Shown here one piece after another: positions 43,373-51,846 of a DNA stretch of 64,000 nucleotides. The notes beneath the pieces are model-generated. The model did not search any database. It saw only the letters and a list, made by a program, of their open reading frames with translations, and was not told the DNA's origin. The DNA comes from Rhizobium sp. RU20A (GTDB lineage: Bacteria > Pseudomonadota > Alphaproteobacteria > Rhizobiales > Rhizobiaceae). Location: the NCBI RefSeq assembly GCF_900155885.1, contig NZ_FTMB01000011.1, positions 54,746 to 118,745 on the forward strand, read 5' to 3'. Position 1 is the first letter of the stretch; the number at the start of each line of letters is the position of its first letter. Made by a program: the position numbers and the translations under genes.

Positions 43373-45181
43373 ATGAGTGCCGTTTTCAACCGCCTGACGC
43401 CGCTGATCCTGCTCCTCGCCTTTGTTGCGCCGGTTGCCGTCTACCACATCGCGAACCATGTGCTGCTGCACGCCCAGCAGGCGCAACTCCAGCAGAACCT
43501 GTCGCTGACCAGCCGCGCGATCCTGACCGAGGTCGATCGTTTCCGTGCCTTGCCGCGCATCCTGGGCGAGGACGCCCGCATCAGGGCCCTCTCGCAAGAC
43601 ACGCGTGCCGAAAATATAGCGCGCGCCAATCAGTATCTCGAAACCATCGTCAAAGAGGTCGGTCCGTCCGATCTTTATGTGCTCGATCAGACCGGCAAGA
43701 CGCTTGCGGCCAGCAACCATGCGATGCCGCAGAGCTTTGTCGGTCATGACTACAGCTTCAGGCCCTATTACCGAGATGCGCTTTCGAAAGGGGAGGGACG
43801 CTATTACGCCATTGGCGTGACCACGAGAACGCCGGGCTATTTCCTTTCCTCCCGCATCGATGTTCCAGAGCGGCCGCCGATCATCGTGGTCGTGAAAGCC
43901 GATCTGTCTCCGCTGGAGGCTGCGTGGAAAGCCGCGGGTGTCAAAACCGCCATCGCCGACGAGGCCGGGCTGGTGTTCCTGGCGGGCGATCCGAAATGGA
44001 GATACCGCCCGCTTTATGCGCTTGACGCGGCGGTCCTGAACAAGCTTGAGCAGGAACGGACCTATGACGGCGTCGACATTGCAAGCGCGCAGCCGATCTT
44101 CACCTTGCCGGAAGGCCTTCTTCCCGACGAAAGCGGCGACGGGCTCATGCTGTCGGATGATGATCAGAAGCTTGTCACCCGGTTCTCGACCATCGAGCCG
44201 GATGGCTGGAAGATCATTGCCGCGACGGATGCAAGCCAGGCGTCTGCCAGCGCCTCGCTCTGGGCTCTTGCGACGCTTGCCTGCGGACTGATGATCAGCA
44301 CCGGATTCTATGTCCTCGGCCAGCGCCGCCAGCTGATTGCGATGCGCCTGAGACAAGGTGAAATCCTCGAACAGATGGTGGCGGAGCGAACGAGCGATCT
44401 CGCCTCCGAGGTGCGTATCCGAAAGCATACGGAAGAGGAGCTGCGTCGCGCCCACGAAGGGCTTGTGCATTCCGAAAAGATGGCAGCGCTCGGGCGCATG
44501 TCGGCGGCGATCGTCCACGAAGTAAGCCAGCCGCTGGCGGCGCTGGATGCGACCCTCGCCACGGCGGGGCTCTTGGCTGCGCGACATGATCAGGAGGAAG
44601 TCGGCCCGCGGCTGGAGAAGGCCCGTGGCCTTGTTTGCCGCATGCAAAGGACGGTCAAGCACCTGAAGACCTTTTCGCGCAAGGACGCATCGGACATGGA
44701 GCGCGTCTGTGTGGAGACGGTGATCGACAACGTGGTGGAACTTGCCGATCCCCGCCTGAAATCCATGGGGATCCATGTTCAGATTTCCGGCGACACGCCC
44801 GCGCCCGTTGTCGTGGCAGTTCCCGTCAAGCTGGAGCAGGCCATGCTGAACCTGCTGTTGAATGCGGTCGATGCGGTCGCCGATCGTTCGGATCCGGAGG
44901 TCCGGATCGAGCACCGGCACGATCAGGCCAAGGTCGAGATTGCAATCATCGACAATGGCTGCGGTATCGCGCCTGATCTGCGTGAGCGGGTGCTGGAACC
45001 CTTCTTCACGACCAAACTGACCGGGGAAGGGCTTGGGCTGGGCCTGTCCATCGCAACCGCCATCATCAAGGAATGCGGCGGTTCCATCACCTTTGCAGAG
45101 GGGGAGGCAGGCGGTACGCGCGCGACGATCTCACTGCCGGTTGCTGACGGGGCCGAAATGGTATTGGAGGCGGCGCAGTGA
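43373..45181 (+). CDS. DctB-like sensor histidine kinase
   Basis: 602-residue membrane kinase. Two membrane helices (near residues 8-28 and 300-320) flank a periplasmic Cache-type sensor domain with SDLYVLDQTGKTLAASNH and SFRPYYRDAL. In the cytoplasm a short coiled region precedes the H-box IVHEVSQPLAALD, followed by a HATPase with NLLLNAVDAV and EGLGLGLSIAT. Architecture matches DctB, which senses C4-dicarboxylates. ATG 43373 is used; a TTG at 43322 would add 17 residues. The stop overlaps the regulator start (GTGA). Likely ligand is the substrate of the adjacent TRAP system (inference). Confidence 0.9.
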   Translation: MSAVFNRLTPLILLLAFVAPVAVYHIANHVLLHAQQAQLQQNLSLTSRAILTEVDRFRALPRILGEDARIRALSQDTRAENIARANQYLETIVKEVGPSDLYVLDQTGKTLAASNHAMPQSFVGHDYSFRPYYRDALSKGEGRYYAIGVTTRTPGYFLSSRIDVPERPPIIVVVKADLSPLEAAWKAAGVKTAIADEAGLVFLAGDPKWRYRPLYALDAAVLNKLEQERTYDGVDIASAQPIFTLPEGLLPDESGDGLMLSDDDQKLVTRFSTIEPDGWKIIAATDASQASASASLWALATLACGLMISTGFYVLGQRRQLIAMRLRQGEILEQMVAERTSDLASEVRIRKHTEEELRRAHEGLVHSEKMAALGRMSAAIVHEVSQPLAALDATLATAGLLAARHDQEEVGPRLEKARGLVCRMQRTVKHLKTFSRKDASDMERVCVETVIDNVVELADPRLKSMGIHVQISGDTPAPVVVAVPVKLEQAMLNLLLNAVDAVADRSDPEVRIEHRHDQAKVEIAIIDNGCGIAPDLRERVLEPFFTTKLTGEGLGLGLSIATAIIKECGGSITFAEGEAGGTRATISLPVADGAEMVLEAAQ

Positions 45182-46512
45182 GCAACGGGCGGATCATCCT
45201 GGTCGATGATGACCGCGATCACCTGCGCGCCGCCACCGATTGGCTGACGGTGAACGGTTTCGAGGTTCTTGCTTTCGAGCGTGCCGAGGAGGCCTACAAG
45301 GCCATCGCCGATGGCCCCGTCGACCTTGTCCTCACCGATCTGAGGATGCCGGGGATCGACGGGATGACGTTGTTGAGTTCGATTGCGCGCAAGAAACCCG
45401 GGCTGCCGGTCATCCTTCTGACGGCGCATGGCGACGTCTCTCTTGCGGTAGAGGCGCTGAAGCGCGGCGCCGAGAACTTCATCGAAAAGCCCTACAATGC
45501 CGAGCGGCTCGTGACCATTCTCGTCAAGGCGATCGAGAAGTCGCGGATGAGCCAGGAGATTGGCCGCCTGCAGAAACTGGTCGTCGAAAAGGACAACGAG
45601 GCCAGCGCGATTGTGGGTGACAGCGCGGCCATGCGCGCGCTCAGGCAACGGATTGCCGCGCTGGCGCAGGTCGAGATCGATGTTCTGATCATCGGCGAAA
45701 CGGGCACCGGCAAGGAACTGGTCGCTCAAGCACTGCATCGCCAGAGCCACCGGGCGGAAGCACCTTTTGTGGCCATCAACTGCGGCGCCATCCCGGAAAG
45801 CATCTTTGAGAGCGAAATCTTCGGGCATGTCAAAGGCGCGTTCACGGGCGCCTTGTCCGACCGGCAAGGAAAGTTTGAATATGCCACCGGGGGCACGTTG
45901 TTCCTGGACGAGATCGAGGCGATGCCCTTGAGCATGCAGGCGAAGATCCTCCGGGTTCTTCAGGAGCGGGTCATCGAGAGACTGGGGGAAAATCGTCTTC
46001 GACCGGTGGATGTCCGCATCGTCGCCGCTGCCAAGACTGACCTCTCTGCCGAAATTGCATCCGGCCGGTTCCGTGAAGATCTGTTCTATCGCCTGGCCTC
46101 CGCCGATATCCGCATTCCACCGCTACGGGACCGAGCGGGGGACATCGAGCAGCTTTTCCGGCATTTTGCATCCCTCGCGGCACGGCGATACGGGCAGCCG
46201 GAACCAAACGTGCCCCCGCCGCTCGTCCATTGGCTGGTTCAGCAGGCGTGGCGCGGCAATGTCAGGGAGCTTAAAGCGCGAGCGGAGCGCTTTGCCTTGG
46301 CGCTGGACAAAGACCCGCAGGACATCATGTCCGGGACGGAGGCGGCTGCCCTGCCGGAGCAGGTCTCCCAGTATGAGTCGCGGATCATTCTCGCGGCTCT
46401 CGAGAGGAACGACGGGAACACCGCCCAGGCTGCGGGGGATCTTGGAATTCCCGTGCGCACGTTGAACGAGAAGATAAAGCGCTATGGCCTGCGGCCTTCC
46501 GGCGAGACGTGA
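45178..46512 (+). CDS. DctD-like sigma-54-dependent response regulator
   Basis: 444-residue NtrC-class activator. The receiver domain has the phospho-acceptor Asp54 (DLVLTDLRMPGIDG). The AAA+ domain has Walker A GETGTGKE near residue 176, the sigma-54 loop GAFTGA near 221 and Walker B GGTLFLDEIEAM. A Fis-type helix-turn-helix ends the protein (GNTAQAAGDLGIPVRTLNEKI). GTG start overlaps the kinase stop. All motifs needed to open a sigma-54 promoter are present, and one lies upstream of the TRAP genes (39927-39942). Confidence 0.93.
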   Translation: MSNGRIILVDDDRDHLRAATDWLTVNGFEVLAFERAEEAYKAIADGPVDLVLTDLRMPGIDGMTLLSSIARKKPGLPVILLTAHGDVSLAVEALKRGAENFIEKPYNAERLVTILVKAIEKSRMSQEIGRLQKLVVEKDNEASAIVGDSAAMRALRQRIAALAQVEIDVLIIGETGTGKELVAQALHRQSHRAEAPFVAINCGAIPESIFESEIFGHVKGAFTGALSDRQGKFEYATGGTLFLDEIEAMPLSMQAKILRVLQERVIERLGENRLRPVDVRIVAAAKTDLSAEIASGRFREDLFYRLASADIRIPPLRDRAGDIEQLFRHFASLAARRYGQPEPNVPPPLVHWLVQQAWRGNVRELKARAERFALALDKDPQDIMSGTEAAALPEQVSQYESRIILAALERNDGNTAQAAGDLGIPVRTLNEKIKRYGLRPSGET

Positions 46513-46567
46513 CCGGCCGCCCGTTGCGGCACGGACCGGACAACACATCTCAAGACCGGGACGTCCA

Positions 46568-46672
46568 AGAGCATTTCCGGTGAAAACGGGAGCACCTGAA
46601 ATGCTCTATCTATCTGTTTTTACGCAGTCTGGACGCAAAACCGCTAACGCACTTTTGCTGGACGTGCCCTAG
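46568..46672. repeat. Rhizobial-type intergenic palindromic element
   Basis: AGAGCATTT (46568-46576) and AAATGCTCT (46599-46607) are perfect arms. The sequence that follows (TTTTACGCA, GACGCAAAACCGCT, CACTTTTGCTGG) has the look of a repeat scattered through Rhizobiaceae intergenic regions. It fills the gap between two convergent genes. Family assignment is from general familiarity only. Confidence 0.55.
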
Positions 46673-46674
46673 CT

Positions 46675-47757
46675 TCACAGTCCGATGGATGGAACCAGCA
46701 CCTCGCCCCTGGCCAACAGTCTTGCAGTCCTCAAAAGTCCGGCAGATTTGAGTGTAAAACCCTTCGCACTGGTCTCATAGTCGACGGTCACATCGATCAT
46801 GCCGCCCGGATGTTCGATCTTCACGAGTGCTGGAATGCCCTCGGGAAGCGTGGCGAGCTGATCGGCCACCGTTCCGGGTGTCAGCACACACGACGCCAGG
46901 CATTGGGCGCCCGTGACGGCCATGGTGGGATGGCAGTTCAGCGGCATGAAGTAGCGCGCGGCGATTGTTCCGCCAGCGCGCGGCGGCGCCAGGAGCGCGA
47001 ATTTTGGCACGACGGAGCTGGACACATCGCCCATGCCCATCAGCAGCCCGGCCTTGCGGCGGATCGGCTCCATCCGGGCATAGAATGCGCGGTTCGAGTC
47101 CAGTTCCTCGACCGTCTCGTAGCCCGAAAGTCCGAATGCCTCGGCCCGTGCGATGACGATCGGCATGGCGACGTCCATGCAGGTCACGGTGATGCCGTCG
47201 ATGTCGTCGGTCAGGTTCCCGGTCGGCAGCAGGGCGCCCGTTGTCGATCCCACCACGTCCATGAAGTTCAGGTAGACAGGCGCCGCCGTTCCAGGCACGC
47301 CGTCGATTGCCGCGTCGCCTTCATAACTTACCGTGCCACCAGGGGTCTGGACGATGGCTTCCACCTTCGCTGCGGTATTGACGGAATGGATCCGGACCCG
47401 CGTCACATCCCCGGTGGCCGGGAGGATGCCCAGTTCAATGGCTGCCGGCCCGACGCCCGAAAGGATGTTGCCGCAGGTCGGCTTGAAATCGACCTTCCGG
47501 TCCGCGACGCTCACCTGAGCGAAGAAATAGTCGACATCACAGCCCGGTTCCTTCGAAGGCGAGAGCATGGCCACCTTGGTCGTCACCGCCGTGCCACCGC
47601 CAATGCCGTCGATGTTGAGGGGATGTCCGGAGCCAAGCGCCGCGACCAGCACACGCTCAAGGCTGTCACGCTCGCTCGGCAAGTCTTCGCGACGGAAATA
47701 CGGGCCACGGGATGTGCCGCCGCGCATGAACAGGAAGGGAATGGCAGTCTGCGCCAT
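46675..47757 (-). CDS. PrpF/4-oxalomesaconate tautomerase-family isomerase
   Basis: 360-residue cofactor-independent isomerase with the diaminopimelate-epimerase fold. Visible motifs are MRGGTSRGPYF near the N-terminus, Lys61 (TAVTTKVAM) and Cys95 (KPTCGNILSGVG), which correspond to the catalytic Lys and Cys of PrpF. Family members isomerise methylaconitate, aconitate-like or oxalomesaconate substrates. It shares a strand with the tricarboxylate transporter genes upstream, so it probably acts on the imported tricarboxylate-like acid. ATG 47757 follows GGAG. Confidence 0.85.
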   Translation of the reverse strand: MAQTAIPFLFMRGGTSRGPYFRREDLPSERDSLERVLVAALGSGHPLNIDGIGGGTAVTTKVAMLSPSKEPGCDVDYFFAQVSVADRKVDFKPTCGNILSGVGPAAIELGILPATGDVTRVRIHSVNTAAKVEAIVQTPGGTVSYEGDAAIDGVPGTAAPVYLNFMDVVGSTTGALLPTGNLTDDIDGITVTCMDVAMPIVIARAEAFGLSGYETVEELDSNRAFYARMEPIRRKAGLLMGMGDVSSSVVPKFALLAPPRAGGTIAARYFMPLNCHPTMAVTGAQCLASCVLTPGTVADQLATLPEGIPALVKIEHPGGMIDVTVDYETSAKGFTLKSAGLLRTARLLARGEVLVPSIGL

Positions 47758-47832
47758 GCAAGTCTCCATCAAGGAATCGGATGCGTGAAAAACCGGCCGG
47801 CCCGGGTCTTCCGGAGCCGGCCGGTCATGGCG

Positions 47833-49827
47833 TCACCGCAGCGGCCAGGGCAGGTCTGCGAAGTCCTGAAGCACGCCGCTGGGGAAGTTGAGGGACAGCG
47901 CCCAGGCCGCAAGAATGCAGCCACCCACGGCCCAGGCCGTCAGATGCAGGCTTCTTGGCCAGGAGGCACCGACCCGCATGCGCATGAAGGCGAGGAAGAA
48001 GATCACGACGCCGAGAACGAAGCCGACGAGCGCAACCAGTCCGACCAGCGCTGCGATCCAGGCAAGCCCGGCCCACACGCCGTGGACGGCGACATTGCTG
48101 CCATGCGCGCCGGTCAGTTCGGAGTCGAAATGCGAGTGATGCCCCGTTCCTGCAAAGCCGAGTTGCCAGATCAGAATTCCGAGCATCAGAAGACCGATGA
48201 TGGAGACGGAAAGCGGAAACACCTGGCCGAGGAAGTCCCTCTGCAGGGAGTCCATCATCGCCATGACCATGATGGCAAGGATCAGCGCGGCGAAGGCAGT
48301 CTGCGGAAGATGGGCGCGAAACTGCGGCACATCCGCAACCTTCTCGGAGGCGTCGACGATCTCGCCGTGCTCGTCCACGCGATTGCGGAGCCCGAAGAAG
48401 ACCGAGGCGAGCGTGAGAAGCCCGATGATGATGACGCCGGGCCGCTCCAGGAACGACCAACCGTTGAACTGCAGGGTCTGGTAAAAGAAGGTTTCTGCCT
48501 GTGGGGCGAGAACGAAGCCGATCAGCAGGGCAGGACGCGACCAGCCGAACCGCTTCATCAGGACGCCGACGACGCCCAGGGCCAGCAGAGCCACGAGATC
48601 CTGCACGGACCGTGTGGATTGGAACGCGGCAAAGCTGATCATGACCATCATGAAGGGGGCCATGTACTGGAACGGCACCTTGGTGAGGCCAGCGATCGGT
48701 TTTGCAAGGATGACGCAGGCCCCGGCGCCGATGATGTTGGCGAGCGCCAGCGACCAGATCATCGTGTAGGTCAGGTGGAGATCGGTGGTGACCATCGACG
48801 GACCGGGCTCGATACCGATCAGCACCATGCAGCCCAGGAAGACCGCCATCGCGCCCGACCCGGGAATGCCGAACAGGACGGTCGGCAGCATGGCGCCACC
48901 GGTCATCGCATTGTTTGCGCTTTCGGGCGCAATGACGCCGCGGATCTCGCCCTTGCCGAAATTGGAGTTGTCCTTCGTGGTCTGCACGGCGTGGCCATAG
49001 GCGATCCAGTCGACCACCGAGCCGCCAAGGCCGGGAATGACGCCGACGATGCAGCCGACTGCGGCACACCGCAGCGACAGGAACCAGTTCGCCGCCCAGT
49101 CACGGATGCCTTGTGTCCAGCCCTTGCCGAGCGGCATGTTGCCGGCAATGGCCGAGTTGGAGCGCATCAGGTCGATGATTTCCGGAATGGCGAAGATGCC
49201 CATCCCGACAACGACCAGCGGCAGGCCGTCATAGAGGTAGGTCACATCGAAAACGAGGCGGAACTCGCCGGTGGCCGGTGCGGCACCGATCGTGCCGATG
49301 ACCAGCCCGAGCGAACAGGAGGCCAGCCCCTTGACCAGGCTGCGGCCGGACAGGACCGCGACCATCGACAGGCCGAGGACCGCCAGCATGAAGAGTTCGG
49401 CCGAACCGAAGGCGAGAATGACCGGGCGGGCAATGAAGACGAAGCCCGTCAGCACGAGGGCACCGAAGACGCCACCGAACATGGATGAGAAGAACGCGGT
49501 CGAAAGGGCTCGCGCAGCTTCCCCCTTCTTCGCCAGCGGAAAGCCATCGAGGACGGTCGCCTGGCTCGAGGAGCCGCCGGGAATGCCGAGCAGGATGGAT
49601 GAGAACGTATCGCCGGTCGGCATGATCGCGACGAGGCCGATCAGCATGGCGAGGGCGGAGACCTGGTCCATGCCGTAGATGAACGGGATGAGGAGCGAGA
49701 GGCCTGCGATACCGCCAAGTGCCGGGAGCACGCCGATGACGAGACCGACAAAGATGCCGAGGATCATGTAGGCGAGGTGCTGAAGGCTCAACAATTCGCC
49801 AAGTGCAGTGAATAGGGTATCGATCAC
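47833..49827 (-). CDS. Tripartite tricarboxylate transporter, fused TctA-TctB permease
   Basis: 664-residue membrane protein. Residues 1 to about 500 are TctA, with AMLIGLVAIMPTGDTFSSILLGIPGG and PGLGGSVVDWIAYGHA. After a charged linker (DEHGEIVDASEKVADVPQ) come four further membrane helices of about 150 residues that look like the small TctB subunit. TctA alone is about 500 residues, so this is a fusion, and no separate tctB was found between tctC and prpF. It imports a carboxylate using an ion gradient with the TctC protein encoded upstream. Confidence 0.9.
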   Translation of the reverse strand: MIDTLFTALGELLSLQHLAYMILGIFVGLVIGVLPALGGIAGLSLLIPFIYGMDQVSALAMLIGLVAIMPTGDTFSSILLGIPGGSSSQATVLDGFPLAKKGEAARALSTAFFSSMFGGVFGALVLTGFVFIARPVILAFGSAELFMLAVLGLSMVAVLSGRSLVKGLASCSLGLVIGTIGAAPATGEFRLVFDVTYLYDGLPLVVVGMGIFAIPEIIDLMRSNSAIAGNMPLGKGWTQGIRDWAANWFLSLRCAAVGCIVGVIPGLGGSVVDWIAYGHAVQTTKDNSNFGKGEIRGVIAPESANNAMTGGAMLPTVLFGIPGSGAMAVFLGCMVLIGIEPGPSMVTTDLHLTYTMIWSLALANIIGAGACVILAKPIAGLTKVPFQYMAPFMMVMISFAAFQSTRSVQDLVALLALGVVGVLMKRFGWSRPALLIGFVLAPQAETFFYQTLQFNGWSFLERPGVIIIGLLTLASVFFGLRNRVDEHGEIVDASEKVADVPQFRAHLPQTAFAALILAIMVMAMMDSLQRDFLGQVFPLSVSIIGLLMLGILIWQLGFAGTGHHSHFDSELTGAHGSNVAVHGVWAGLAWIAALVGLVALVGFVLGVVIFFLAFMRMRVGASWPRSLHLTAWAVGGCILAAWALSLNFPSGVLQDFADLPWPLR

Positions 49828-49892
49828 GGCCGTGACTCCGCGTTTGCCGCTTGAAGGACGGCAGTGAAAAAATGTGATGATGGGGAAGGGGT

Positions 49893-49917
49893 GGCGGGTT
49901 TCGTCAGGAAACCCGCC
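49893..49917 (-). other. Perfect stem-loop after the tctC-like gene
   Basis: GGCGGGTTTC (49893-49902) and GAAACCCGCC (49908-49917) are perfect 10-base arms with a 5-base loop. On the minus strand it falls 10 bases after the binding-protein stop and before the permease, as seen in other transporter operons of this window. Confidence 0.6.
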
Positions 49918-49927
49918 GGGTCTCAGG

Positions 49928-51031
49928 TCAATCCTGACCGAGCTTTACGCCGTAGTCCGAAGCCAGCATCGTCGCGACCTGCTTGCGCAGTTCAGGCGAG
50001 AGGTCGGTGGCCTTTTCGAAGAGAGCCTGGGCAAGGCCGCCCGTTACCTGTTCATAGGTGCCGAGAACGGCCTCTGCACTGTCCTTGTAGGCGGGGTCCG
50101 CCTTCATGTCCTCGAAGGCCTTCTGGTAGGCGGCGACGATCTCGTCCGGTGTGTCCTTCGGCAGGAACACCATCTTCTGAGCCGGGAAGCCGGCAACGTA
50201 AAAGGCCATATAGGCATCGTAAGCCGGGCCGGCGGGCTTCGCACCCGTCAGCTTTTCATAGGCTTCGGGATAGGTCGGCAGGTCGGGGAAGGTCGGGTCC
50301 CGCACCACATTGCCCGCTTCATCGAGCACGCCAAGGCTGAACAAGGGCACAGCCTGGCCTGCCTCGACCAGGGGCTGGACGTTCTTGATGTAGGCGGACG
50401 ACGTCTGGAAGTCGATGTTGACCTCGCCGCGCTCAAAAGCAAGGCGGCCATCGCCGCGACCCTTGAAGCCGAAGACGTGCTGGACCTTGAGGTCCATCGC
50501 CTTGAAACCCAGCAGCGGAACCAGATCGAGCGAGGTTGCGCCCTGGCTTGCATAGACGAGATCCTTGCCCTTGAGCATGGCAATGTCGTCGACGCTTTTC
50601 AGGCCGAGCGTCGGCGTTGTGTAGACCACCCCGCCTGTCGGGCCTGCCATTGCGATCTTCCAGTCCTTGTAATCGTAACGGACGCGCGGATCCCCGAGCA
50701 GATAGGGAAACTGCGTCGACGCCGATGTCCCGAGGATCATCAGGCCATCCGGCTTTGCGCGCGCGGCAAACAGGTTGCTTCCCTTGGTCGAACCGCCGCC
50801 CGGCTCGTTGACGACCACCACAACCGGGTTGCCAGGCAGGTATTTGCCGAGCAGTTGCGCATTGAAGCGGCCCCAGGTGTCGGATCCGCCGCCGGCCGAA
50901 AAGGGAATGATGAACTCGATCGTCTTGCCTGCGAAATCGACCTCCGCAGCAGCAGGACCTGCCAGGCCGGCGGCCAATAGTCCCGCCATCAGGCCCAACG
51001 TGGTGCGGCGGCTCAACGCGTTCTTCAGCAT
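49928..51031 (-). CDS. tctC: Tripartite tricarboxylate transporter substrate-binding protein (TctC/Bug family)
   Basis: 367-residue periplasmic protein. A signal peptide is clear (SRRTTLGLMAGLLAAGLAG, cleavage near AAA-EV). The mature part has Bug-family features: IEFIIPFSAGGGSDTWGRF and VVVNEPGGGSTKG. At this length it belongs to the longer branch of the family. First gene of the minus-strand tct operon, divergent from tctDE with 143 bases between starts. Confidence 0.9.
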   Translation of the reverse strand: MLKNALSRRTTLGLMAGLLAAGLAGPAAAEVDFAGKTIEFIIPFSAGGGSDTWGRFNAQLLGKYLPGNPVVVVVNEPGGGSTKGSNLFAARAKPDGLMILGTSASTQFPYLLGDPRVRYDYKDWKIAMAGPTGGVVYTTPTLGLKSVDDIAMLKGKDLVYASQGATSLDLVPLLGFKAMDLKVQHVFGFKGRGDGRLAFERGEVNIDFQTSSAYIKNVQPLVEAGQAVPLFSLGVLDEAGNVVRDPTFPDLPTYPEAYEKLTGAKPAGPAYDAYMAFYVAGFPAQKMVFLPKDTPDEIVAAYQKAFEDMKADPAYKDSAEAVLGTYEQVTGGLAQALFEKATDLSPELRKQVATMLASDYGVKLGQD

Positions 51032-51174
51032 ACTGTAATCCTCCCAATCCGGCCGTCAGTTGCGCCGGTTTCCTCCAGGCTTGCGCAGACTTGATTTCTC
51101 CTCGCCAAATCTGCTTCTAGCTCTCATAGTGCGTTTTGCTGTCGATAAGCTGTCCGTAAAGGAATTCGACGACC

Positions 51175-51846
51175 GTGCGGATCATTCTGGTCGAAGACAA
51201 CAGGAGCCTGGCAAAGGGCATCGAAGATGCCTTGCGCGATCAAGGCCATGCGGTGGATCATCTCGATGACGGTCTTGCCGCAGACACTTTCCTGCGAACG
51301 GAGACGGCCGATGTCGCGATCATCGACATCAATCTGCCCGGCCTGACCGGCATTGAGCTGACCAAGCGCATGCGCGGTCGTGGTGACACAACGCCGGTGC
51401 TGATGCTGACGGCCATGGGCAAGACGTCCGATCGGGTCGTTGGGCTTGACGCCGGCGCCGACGATTATCTGGTCAAGCCCTTCGAAATGGCCGAACTGAT
51501 GGCCCGCCTGAGGGCCCTGACGCGTCGAAGACCACAGCTGATGCCGGAGCAGGAACTGATCGGCGATCTCGTTTACGACCGCCAGCAGCGTGTGATTATG
51601 CACAAGGACAAGCGGATCGATCTGCCCCGGCGTGAACTTGCGCTTTTTGAACTGCTGCTCGACCACAAGGGCAAGCTCCTGGATCGGGAAAGGATTTTCT
51701 CGTCGCTTTATGGAGCGGGAGCCGAAGTGGAAGCCAACGCGATCGAACTTCTGGTCTCGAGGCTCCGGCGCAAACTCGATGGAACGAACGTGGAAATCAA
51801 GACGGCGCGCGGTCTTGGGTACATGTTGAATTCAGGATCGGCATGA
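51175..51846 (+). CDS. tctD: OmpR-type response regulator (TctD-like)
   Basis: 223-residue regulator: receiver domain with Asp51 (DVAIIDINLPG) and Lys in DDYLVKPFE, then a winged-helix OmpR domain ending in RLRRKLDGTNVEIKTARGLGYML. GTG start at 51175 gives the standard N-terminus RIILVEDN. It overlaps the kinase gene by four bases and is divergent from tctC, the arrangement of tctD-tctE in tricarboxylate-inducible systems. Likely activates the tct-prpF operon. Confidence 0.9.
   Translation: MRIILVEDNRSLAKGIEDALRDQGHAVDHLDDGLAADTFLRTETADVAIIDINLPGLTGIELTKRMRGRGDTTPVLMLTAMGKTSDRVVGLDAGADDYLVKPFEMAELMARLRALTRRRPQLMPEQELIGDLVYDRQQRVIMHKDKRIDLPRRELALFELLLDHKGKLLDRERIFSSLYGAGAEVEANAIELLVSRLRRKLDGTNVEIKTARGLGYMLNSGSA

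Noticed and set aside
46810..49488. Long plus-strand open frame opposite the PrpF-like and TctA-TctB genes
   Set aside because: The antisense translation is dominated by His, Asp, Arg and Gly, typical of a shadow frame. The minus-strand genes have clear family signatures.
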